Of a stretch of 64,000 bases of DNA, positions 18,538 to 27,300 are shown in pieces. The notes below the pieces were generated by a model. It ran no database searches and was not told the DNA's origin. It saw only the letters and a program-made list of their open reading frames with translations. The DNA comes from Lewinellaceae bacterium (lineage in GTDB: Bacteria > Bacteroidota > Bacteroidia > Chitinophagales > Saprospiraceae), in NCBI GenBank assembly GCA_016712415.1, contig JADJRC010000019.1, positions 43,921 through 107,920 of the forward strand, written 5' to 3'. A program made the position numbers and the translations under genes. Position 1 is the stretch's first letter, and the number at the start of each line of letters is the position of its first letter.

Positions 18538-19380
18538 TCAGGGTAGCGTCGAGGGGTTCCTGGTATCCAGAAATACCTCGAAGAGCTTGTCTTCAGGCAG
18601 GGCTTCCAACGCGGTTATTTTCTTCAGTATCTCCGAATCGGATGCGTGCCCGCTCCCGGCAAATTCGCCGAATTTTTCCCGGACGCTTTCCCTGATCCGG
18701 AACTTGAAGCGGCGTTCTGCCAGCAGGGTCAGGTCTTTGGGGTCGTCAACCGCCTTGATGACGTTCTTGCGTTCTTCGTTCAAACCGTCGATCACATTGG
18801 TCAGCAGGGTGTCGTAAAGCGTTTTTTCATAGACATCAAACTGCTGTTTCAATTCTACCTGATGGTGTATCTTTTTTTGTATTTCAATATAGGTCTTCTC
18901 AACGGCGACATTCAGGTCGATCATTTTTATGCTCTTCAGGAAAGGCACCAAATGCGAAATATAGTTTTTGGCGTCCATTGCCATATCCAGTTCGGTAGTA
19001 GCGGCAGCGGGCGTCAGTGTCTTTCGATGTTCCAGTTCGGCAATTTTGCGATCCCAGAGATTGAGGTGGTGTATCAGAGCATCCTGCGGTGCGTACAGGT
19101 GCCTGTCCAGCATGATCGGGATGATCTTCTTTTCAAAATCGGCCACCTGCTGAAACTGAAGCATTTCGTACAGGCATGCGGTCGATTGCAGGTAGTTTTC
19201 GGAGATCAGGGCAATGGCAAAATCATGATCCCTGATGGTTTTCATGAATTCGATCCAGCTCTCGGTAAACTTTACATCAAGTTCATCCCTTGTAACAGAC
19301 AGGTTATGTTTCCGCAACCCGTAGTATATTTCATCGGCTGCATCCCTGTCCCGTGAACTGTAAGAGAAGAAGATTTTCAT
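18538..19380 (-). CDS. TIR-domain protein with a helical C-terminal region
   Basis: 280 residues. The TIR domain occupies about 1-130: MKIFFSYSSRDRDAADEIYY (strand A), FAIALISENYLQSTACLYEM with a glutamate at residue 72 in the position of the catalytic NADase glutamate, and KKIIPIMLDRH. The rest is helical and charged, with no membrane segment. TIR domains of this kind cleave NAD+ or act as signalling adaptors in anti-phage immunity. It is first in an operon with a helical-repeat gene and an S10 peptidase. A GC-rich codon pattern like its neighbours gives no sign of recent transfer. Confidence 0.87.
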   Translation of the reverse strand: MKIFFSYSSRDRDAADEIYYGLRKHNLSVTRDELDVKFTESWIEFMKTIRDHDFAIALISENYLQSTACLYEMLQFQQVADFEKKIIPIMLDRHLYAPQDALIHHLNLWDRKIAELEHRKTLTPAAATTELDMAMDAKNYISHLVPFLKSIKMIDLNVAVEKTYIEIQKKIHHQVELKQQFDVYEKTLYDTLLTNVIDGLNEERKNVIKAVDDPKDLTLLAERRFKFRIRESVREKFGEFAGSGHASDSEILKKITALEALPEDKLFEVFLDTRNPSTLP

Positions 19381-19744
19381 ATGATTTGGCGGTGGTGAAA
19401 AAACGCAGCAAATTAGCCTTTTTCATTTAAATCTCCATGTTGAAGGAAGTGAGCAATCTAAGATTCTGTTCAGGGACGGGCAACCCCTGCTTTTTTCAAC
19501 TCCCCAATTCGTTTTTCCAACACCAAAACGTCAAAATCCCGAGGCTGTGTTTGATTTTTACAAAGCCGAAACACTTCACATGGTCAAATCATTGAAGCTT
19601 ATAGAGATGGAGGCAATAGACGCAGGATCTATGCCTGCGATTTTTAGTAAACTAAACCAGGGTGTCGGTCAGGAAACAGAAAGGTGACCCGTTGCCGGAT
19701 CACCTTACCGTTTTAGTTCGGAGAATTCCAGTATAGTATCCCTG
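19381..19744. other. Intergenic region between the TIR gene and katG, with a short gene-like remnant
   Basis: A plus-strand open frame of about 75 codons ending at 19687 includes an internal ATG at 19579 that would give 35 residues (MVKSLKLIEMEAIDAG and on). It has no obvious start further upstream and I do not recognise it; it may be a remnant or chance. The TIR operon promoter should lie at the left end. Confidence 0.3.
19681..19707 (-). terminator. Possible katG terminator hairpin
   Basis: An inverted repeat AAGGTGA / TCACCTT with an inner CC/GG pair lies about 40 bp past the katG stop. On the minus strand it is followed by a modest T-rich stretch (TCTGTTTCC). It could also stop plus-strand readthrough. 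The weak U-tract keeps confidence low. Confidence 0.4.
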
Positions 19745-21982
19745 TCACGCCAGTTCGAAGCGGTCCAGGTTCATCACCTTGTCCCACGCGGCCACAAAGT
19801 CACGCACGAACTGTTCCGAAGCATCTGAGCATGCGTAGACCTCCGCAAGTGCCCGGAGCTCCGAGTTGGAACCAAATATAAGGTCGACACGGGTACCGGT
19901 CCATTTCCGCTCTCCGGTTTTGCGGTCACGGCCTTCAAATACATCCTGTGCATCTGAAGTCGCCTTCCACGTCGTGCCCAAATCAAGCAGGTTGACAAAG
20001 AAGTCGTTGGTGAGCGCCTCCGGACGCCTGGTGAAAACGCCGTGTGGCGACTGGTCAAAGTTGGTATTCAGCACACGCATACCGCCAACCAGAACGGTCA
20101 TTTCCGGCGCCGTCAGTGTCATCAGTTGCGCCTTGTCGACCAGCATTTCCTCTGCCGATACAAGGTGTTTTGGCTTAAAGTAATTGCGGAATCCGTCAGC
20201 AGCCGGCTCCAGGACGGCAAATGATTCCACATCGGTCTGTTCCTGTGTGGCATCGGTCCGCCCCGGCGTAAACGGAACTTTCACCTCATGGCCGGCAAGT
20301 TTAGCCGCCTGCTCAATGCCTGCGCATCCGCCCAGAACGATCAAATCGGCCATGGAAACCTGTTTGCCGCCTGCCTGAGCGCTGTTGAACGAGGCCTGGA
20401 TGCCCTCCAGCGTTTTGAGCACTTTCGCCAGTTGGTCAGGATGGTTGACTTCCCAGTCCTTTTGAGGCGCCAGGCGAATACGCGCCCCGTTCGCGCCGCC
20501 GCGTTTGTCGGAACCCCGGAAAGTAGATGCCGACGCCCAGGCGGTAGATACCAATTCAGACACCGTCAGTCCTGAAGCCAAAACCTTGCCTTTCAAGGCA
20601 GCGATGTCCTGCTCGTCGATCAATGGATGTGTAACAGCCGGGACGGGGTCTTGCCAGATCAGCGCTTCCGCCGGCACTTCCGGGCCGAGGTAGCGGGCGC
20701 GGGGGCCCATATCGCGGTGTGTCAGTTTGAACCATGCCCGGGCGAACGCATCTGCGAATGCTTCCGGGTTTTCGTAGAAGTGCCTGGAGATCGGCTCGTA
20801 AATCGGGTCCATCCGCAACGCGAGGTCGGTCGTAAGCATAAAGGGCGCGTGGCGTTTTGACGGGTCGTGCGCATCCGGCACAGTACCGGCGCCCGCACCG
20901 CCTTTGGGTCTCCATTGATGAGCGCCGGCCGGACTTTTGGTCAGTTCCCATTCGTAGCCGAACAGGTTCTCGAAGAAGTTGTTGCTCCACCTGGTTGGCG
21001 TGGTAGTCCATGCGCCTTCCAGTCCGCTGGTAATGGTGTCGCCTGCATTGCCACTGCCGAAGGTGTTTTTCCAACCGAGGTTTTGTTCTTCAATGCCTGC
21101 CGCTGCGGGTTCCCGACCAACGTATTTGCCGGGATCGGCAGCGCCGTGTGTTTTGCCGAAGCTGTGGCCGCCGGCAATAAGCGCGACGGTTTCCTCGTCG
21201 TTCATGGCCATACGGCCAAAGGTTTCGCGAATGTCGCGGGCCGCAGCAAGCGGATCAGGGTTTCCGTTGGGGCCTTCCGGATTGACGTAGATAAGTCCCA
21301 TCTGAACGGCTGCAAGCGGATTTTCGAGTTCCCGGTCGCCGGTGTACCGTTTGTCGCCAAGCCATTCGGCTTCAGAACCCCAATAAACGTCTTCCTCAGG
21401 CTCCCAGACATCCTCCCGTCCGCCGCCGAAGCCGAAGGTTTTGAAACCCATCGATTCGAGGGCGCAATTGCCTGCGAGAATCATCAGGTCTGCCCATGAA
21501 AGTTTCCTGCCGTATTTCTGCTTGATCGGCCACAGCAGCAGGCGTGCCTTGTCGAGGTTTGCATTGTCGGGCCAACTGTTGAGCGGGGCAAATCGCTGGG
21601 TACCGGAGCCTCCGCCACCCCGGCCGTCGGAGATCCGGTAAGTACCTGCGCTGTGCCAGGCCATCCGGATGAAGAACGGGCCGTAGTGACCGTAATCGGC
21701 AGGCCACCAGGCCTGGGAAGTGGTCATCAGTTCGACGATGTCCCGCTTTACGGCGCCCAGGTCGAGGGTCTTGAACGCCTCGGCGTAATTGAACGAGGCG
21801 CCCATCGGATTGGACTGGGGCGTGTTTTGGCGAAGGATATTTAATTTCAACTGATTGGGCCACCAGTCGCGGTTTCTGGCGCCGCTACCGGCGCTTTGCT
21901 TTAGCGCTCCGCCGCTAAACGGGCACTTGCTTTCCCCGTTAACATTGTAGGCTGAGGTACTGGGATGTGTGCTATTTTCCAT
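19745..21982 (-). CDS. katG: Catalase-peroxidase
   Basis: About 745 residues from the ATG at 21982 (MENSTHPSTS). The frame extends 15 codons further up, but that extension is non-homologous and AT-rich. The distal haem-side triad is RMAWHSAGTYR with Arg106, Trp109 and His110. The proximal His273 lies in GGHSFGKTHG. Tyr232 and Met258 match the partners of the Trp-Tyr-Met cross-link needed for catalase activity. The C-terminal duplicated peroxidase domain is complete. It removes H2O2 in the cytoplasm. The upstream 130 bp is AT-rich and should hold the promoter; no OxyR/PerR site is recognisable by eye. Confidence 0.97.
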   Translation of the reverse strand: MENSTHPSTSAYNVNGESKCPFSGGALKQSAGSGARNRDWWPNQLKLNILRQNTPQSNPMGASFNYAEAFKTLDLGAVKRDIVELMTTSQAWWPADYGHYGPFFIRMAWHSAGTYRISDGRGGGGSGTQRFAPLNSWPDNANLDKARLLLWPIKQKYGRKLSWADLMILAGNCALESMGFKTFGFGGGREDVWEPEEDVYWGSEAEWLGDKRYTGDRELENPLAAVQMGLIYVNPEGPNGNPDPLAAARDIRETFGRMAMNDEETVALIAGGHSFGKTHGAADPGKYVGREPAAAGIEEQNLGWKNTFGSGNAGDTITSGLEGAWTTTPTRWSNNFFENLFGYEWELTKSPAGAHQWRPKGGAGAGTVPDAHDPSKRHAPFMLTTDLALRMDPIYEPISRHFYENPEAFADAFARAWFKLTHRDMGPRARYLGPEVPAEALIWQDPVPAVTHPLIDEQDIAALKGKVLASGLTVSELVSTAWASASTFRGSDKRGGANGARIRLAPQKDWEVNHPDQLAKVLKTLEGIQASFNSAQAGGKQVSMADLIVLGGCAGIEQAAKLAGHEVKVPFTPGRTDATQEQTDVESFAVLEPAADGFRNYFKPKHLVSAEEMLVDKAQLMTLTAPEMTVLVGGMRVLNTNFDQSPHGVFTRRPEALTNDFFVNLLDLGTTWKATSDAQDVFEGRDRKTGERKWTGTRVDLIFGSNSELRALAEVYACSDASEQFVRDFVAAWDKVMNLDRFELA

Positions 21983-22111
21983 TTTTTTACATTTATATCG
22001 TTTGACGAACAAATTTACATCAAACATTTTGATAGTTTTTATCTATATATTTTATTTGCTCATAAAAATGATTTATAAATCCAGTTCCGACGCAGGTATG
22101 CCAAACTTCCC

Positions 22112-23995
22112 TTATTTGCCTTCCCGCCATGCATTGTTTGACGTATCGGCATCCATCCATATCCCGCCGTCCAACTGTAAGGCAGCAATCTTCTTTCCGG
22201 TGCGAAGGGTAACGACGGCCAGCCTGGGGTTGGCTTGCCAGATCGCGGGGGACTGGCGAAAACGCGCTGAAGTTCCATCGCTGTAAGTGGCCTCTATGGT
22301 AACCGGGGCAGCCATGCCGCCTATATTGGCAAGGGTAACAGTAGCGGTCGATTTTGATTGCTCCACCTTCTCTATGGCCAGATCAATATAGTGCGGAGAA
22401 AAGAACCAGTTGTCCCAGAACCAGTTTAAATCCTTTCCGGATACCTGATTAAACGTATTGAAGAAGTCCCAGGGAATAGGATGCCTGCCATGCCAGCGAT
22501 CCATATAGACATGCAGGCATTTTTTAAACAGCCTATCACCCAACATTTCCTTCAGGGCGAGATACCCCAGCGAGGCTTTGCCGTACTCATTGGTAAAAAA
22601 GCCCAGACCAGTGAGGGCATTCCCCGGCGTAATGATGGGAATATCGCCATCGGCCGACGGATTGCTTATCCATTCCCGGACCCTGAATTGTTTGTAAAAA
22701 TCTTCAGCCTTTTCCTCGCCCATGTTTGCGGTACCGATCAACAATTCCAGGGTTGTAGCCCAGCCTTCATCCATAAAACCATAACGCGTTTCGTTGGTAC
22801 CCATATAAAATGGCATGTAGGTGTGCGCAATTTCATGTTCGGCCACAAACCTTGAAAATACGGGGTTTTCGTACGATTCATCATTGGCCATCATGGGATA
22901 TTCCATTCCGGCGAAGCCCTGAAAAACAGTAGTTTTTTCATACGGATAGGGAATACCCGGCCAGTTGTGCGACAGCCAGTCCACAGCATGCCGGCCATAC
23001 GATACCATGCTCCTGAAATCCTCGGCAGCCTCTGAATAAGCCGCTTGTACGCTCACCCTTCTGTGCGCCGCATCGTCCGCCACCACGCTGGCAGCATCCC
23101 AGAGGTAGTGGTTGCTGAGCCCAAAAGCCATATCCGGTATGTTTGTGGCCTTGAACTGCCAGCTGTTGATGTCGTTTTGTGTGGTAACCATTTGCCCGTC
23201 CAGGTCTTCTTTGGTAACCACCTGAATGATTTGATCGGATGTGAAGGACTGCCTGAACCGTTGCAAAATTTCGGGTTGCAGCAACTGCTCCGGCTGCTGA
23301 AGGGTACCGGTCCCCCAGACAACGTAATTTTTCGGCACCCGGACCGTAACGGAATAATCGTTGAAATCGCTGTAAAACTCGTGCGTGTCCATGAAATTCA
23401 TGTCGTCCCATCCATTCACATCATCGTATACAGCAATCCGCGGATAGAAATAGGCCAGAAAATAGGTGGTAGAGTCGATCATGCCCTCGCGATTGCTCAG
23501 CAGGGAGATGTCGTAATGCCATTTGAAGGAAACCTCCATGGTGTCATGTGGCGCCAGGGGCTCGGGCAAATGAAATGGATGCGTTGTGAAAAGGTATGGG
23601 TTTTCGATCCATTTCGCTTCGGCGCCATTAAAGGTAACGCCATCCATATGCACACCGTCATTCAGGTAATCGGCAACCGCACCGAAGTTCCGGGGAGCGC
23701 CGGGTTTGTGAATATTTAGAAACAGTTTCACCATAACGTCGCCCAGGGTGTCGGGACTGTTGTTCACATAGGTGATGGTTTCCTCGCCTTTAATCGTTCG
23801 GTCGGGAGGCAGGGCAGTTACGATAATGGAATAGCGACCGTGGTTTTGCCAGTAGTTTTTACCAGGCAATCCATCCGGCGAACGGGTGCCTTTTTGAAAC
23901 GCCGCAGCTACGTCGCGCGGCATGTAAAGCGGCTGTGCCGCCACCGGGAACAGAAAGGCAAGGGTAAGGCAGGTAGTTATTACAGATCTTAGCAT
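22112..23995 (-). CDS. Secreted M1-family metallopeptidase
   Basis: About 627 residues from the ATG at 23995, which begins a signal peptide (MLRSVITTCLTLAFLFPVAA); the frame continues upstream without a plausible start. The zinc site is AEHEIAHTYMPFY (HExxH) with the third ligand in GFMDEGWATTLE. An N-terminal beta domain with SFKWHYD-type strands and a late Ig-like segment match M1 aminopeptidase architecture. The usual GAMEN exopeptidase motif appears as FAGMEYPMM. It probably trims peptides in the periplasm or outside. It lies upstream of katG on the same strand, 130 bp away, but a shared transcript is not evident. Confidence 0.9.
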   Translation of the reverse strand: MLRSVITTCLTLAFLFPVAAQPLYMPRDVAAAFQKGTRSPDGLPGKNYWQNHGRYSIIVTALPPDRTIKGEETITYVNNSPDTLGDVMVKLFLNIHKPGAPRNFGAVADYLNDGVHMDGVTFNGAEAKWIENPYLFTTHPFHLPEPLAPHDTMEVSFKWHYDISLLSNREGMIDSTTYFLAYFYPRIAVYDDVNGWDDMNFMDTHEFYSDFNDYSVTVRVPKNYVVWGTGTLQQPEQLLQPEILQRFRQSFTSDQIIQVVTKEDLDGQMVTTQNDINSWQFKATNIPDMAFGLSNHYLWDAASVVADDAAHRRVSVQAAYSEAAEDFRSMVSYGRHAVDWLSHNWPGIPYPYEKTTVFQGFAGMEYPMMANDESYENPVFSRFVAEHEIAHTYMPFYMGTNETRYGFMDEGWATTLELLIGTANMGEEKAEDFYKQFRVREWISNPSADGDIPIITPGNALTGLGFFTNEYGKASLGYLALKEMLGDRLFKKCLHVYMDRWHGRHPIPWDFFNTFNQVSGKDLNWFWDNWFFSPHYIDLAIEKVEQSKSTATVTLANIGGMAAPVTIEATYSDGTSARFRQSPAIWQANPRLAVVTLRTGKKIAALQLDGGIWMDADTSNNAWREGK

Positions 23996-24318
23996 AACAT
24001 GAATTTGAAGTGAAAGGTATGCATCCTGCTCAAAATTATGCGGTAAGTACCGGGACCGAATATACTCAAAGTAGATTGGTTTACGAAAATAAACCTTATC
24101 AACACATTGATTTTCAATGCGTTGGAATTCTGTAAATTCAAAATTCGGGGAATTCCGGTATAACGGCAGAAAACCGGAAATTACCGGTAAAAAAACAAGT
24201 ATGAACAAGCCGGAAGATTACCGCTACTTTTTTACATCTTTCCTTTCAAAATTCTGAAAATCCTCAAATTCCGAAAATTCCGGTATAATTTTACCCGCGC
24301 ACACCAAACACATCACAC
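23996..24318. promoter_or_regulatory. Divergent intergenic region with repeated AATTCCGGTATAA motif
   Basis: Between the M1 peptidase (minus) and the CotH-type gene (plus). AATTCCGGTATAA occurs at 24151-24163 and again at 24276-24288, with several degenerate ATTCnGAAAA copies between. Their even spacing suggests either a regulatory repeat or decayed dispersed repeats. Promoters for both genes should lie here. Confidence 0.4.
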
Positions 24319-27300
24319 ATGATGACGAGACTACTACTCGCCCTTCCCCTTTGTCTGTTTGCGCCTGCTCTGTCTGCGCAAGTCCTTATCAACGAAGTCT
24401 CTGCGGCCAATATGAACGGGCTTTTGGACAGCGATGGCGACCGGGAAGACTGGGTCGAGCTGTACAACAGCGGCCCTGCTGCCGTAAATATCAGCGGCTG
24501 GTTTTTGAGCGACAACCCCAACAAACCCCAGAAATGGACCATACCGAACGGACAAACCATCGCAGCAGGCGGGTATCGCGTCATTTTTTGCTCCGGCAAG
24601 GACAAGGTTGTCGGAACCAACATACATACCAGTTTTAAAATAACCCAGACAAAGGGCGAATCTGTTGTACTGACCCAGTCAAACGGTACAATCGTCGACA
24701 GTTACACCTTTACCATTCCAAACCAGGCCAATCACAGCTATGGACGCGCGCCCAACGGCGGAGCGGCCTGGAAAATTTACGCTACGCCAACACCGGGCGC
24801 TGCAAATAATACCAGTTCCTATCAGGCTTATGCGCCGGACGTGCCGGCCGGCCTGAATGCCGGTTTTTATCCGGGCAGCGTCATGGTGAGCCTGAGCACA
24901 GGCGCCGGCTTTGATATTCGCTATACCACAAACGGCAGCGAGCCCAATGCCACTTCCCCGCTTTATTCCGTGCCGGTAAATATCGCCGCAACCACTGTAT
25001 TGAAAGCGCGCGCCTTCAGTTCGAATACCCAGATACTGCCGGGATTTGTCACGGCAAACACCTATTTTATCAACGTAAACCATACGGTCCCGGTTCTTTC
25101 CATTGCAGGCGACAATATCCAAACCCTGCTGAACGGCTCACAGATACGCCCTTTCGGCTCTTTCGAGTATTTTGAAAACAACGTGCTCAAAGACGAGGCG
25201 TACGGCGAGTTCAACAAACACGGCAACGACTCCTGGGCATACCCCCAACGCGGGATCGACTGGATCACGCGCGACCAACTGGGCTATAAGGATGAACTGA
25301 AACACAAGTTTTTCAAGGAACGCACCCGAACCAAATTTCAGCGGCTTATCCTTAAGGCAGCAGCCAACGACAACTACCCTTCCTCTAACGGCGGCGCCCA
25401 TATCCGCGATTCCTACGTCCACACACTTGCCCTGGACGGCGGCATGAATGTCGACGTCCGGACGCACCGCTCCTGTGTCATGTACGTCAACGGTCAATAC
25501 TGGGGCGTGTACGACATTCGGGAAAAGGTGGACGACGCTGATTTTACCTCTTATTATTACGATCAGGACGAACCGGATGTTGACTATATAAAAACATGGG
25601 GGGCTACCTGGACGGAATACGGCTCATCCGCAGACTGGTATGCCCTGAAGGGCTTTATTCTCGGCAATAACATGGCTATTCCGGCGAACTACGACTATGT
25701 CCAGCAGCAGTTCGACCTCCTGAGCCTGGTGGATTATATCATTATCAACCAACACAGTGTTTGCCGGGACTGGCTGAACTGGAATACGTCATGGTGGCGC
25801 GGCCGCAACCCCGACGGCACCGCGACACGCTGGCGTTATGCACTTTGGGATATGGACGCGACGTTCGGGCATTACATCAACTATACTGGTATCCCGAACA
25901 CCGGGCCTACGGCCGACCCGTGTGATGTCGAACTGATCTCCAATAACGGCGATCCGCAGAACCACATCGATATCATGGTGGCGCTGTTTGCCAACCCCCA
26001 GTTTAAGGCCATGTATATTAACCGGTATGCCGATTTGCTCAATACTTCCCTTTCCTGTGCCTACATGAACGCGCTGCTGGATTCCATGACCAGTGTCATA
26101 GCCCCCGAAATGGCCCAGCACTGCGCGCGTTGGGGCGGAACGGTGGGTCAATGGAACCAGAATGTCAGCGCCGTTCACGATTTTATCAATACCCGGTGCC
26201 AGGTCCTCGACCAAAGTATCGTTGAATGCTACGACGTGACGGGACCGTTTGGACTGACAGTGAAAATTTCTCCGGCAGCATCGCCCAACCAGGTCATGGT
26301 AAACACCGTCACCCCTGCCATTTATCCGTTTGTCGGTGATTATTTCGGCGGGGTCAATATTGACCTTGTCGCCAAACCCGCGCCCGGATGGCAGTTCGAC
26401 CACTGGGAAATAAGCGGCAATACCTTTGGCCCCAACCAGAATACGGCGGTCATCTCAATGGATTTTCAAACTACCGGTATGGCCACGGCTTTTTTTGTCC
26501 CCCTGGGGCCTTGTACGGAGCCGACAGACCTGGCTGTTTCCAGCTCGCCTACTGCAACTTCTATGACCTGGAATGGCCCGTTATCCGCCGGCAGTTATCA
26601 GATTCAGTATCGGAAATCGGGTGATCCGGTATGGCTGCAGGTTACCACAACCCAGAACTCCTGGAATGTGGATACATTGCCCGGCTGCAATAATTATGAA
26701 GTGCAAGTCCAGTCGGTCTGTCCGCAGGGCAGCAGCGCTTTTGTCGACTTTGCCTTCAGCACGCCCGACCACCTGGCGGGTTTTGACGTATCCGACGCCG
26801 TACTGTGCAATACAGATATTGCTGAACTTGATGCCACTTTTTCAGGCGCAAGCTACCAATGGGACGATAGCAGCACCGGGCCGACCCGCAGCGTGAACAG
26901 TCCGGGAAAATATTGGGTCACGGTCGAACTGAATGGCTGTTCAAGAACCGATACGGTGCTTGTATCGCAGATCAATGCGACGGCCTCCATTCAGGCTGTA
27001 TTGTGTCCCGGTGAAACAATCGTGGTTGGCGGAGAAACTTTTGGCGCCCAACACCCTGACGGGCAAGTGATTCTGGAAAATATGGCCTCCGGGGGGTGCG
27101 ACAGTATCATAAACGTCAGCGTGAACATGCTGGCCGTAAGTCAAAATCAGTTTTATCAAACCAGCTGCGATCCTGCATCTGTTGGCGTGGATACCTTGTT
27201 TTTCACAAATCTGGCGGGTTGCGACAGTCTGGTTATCACGACAACCAGCCTCGCGTTTTTTAGCCAGACCATGTTAACGGCCGCCTCCTGCAACCCTAAC

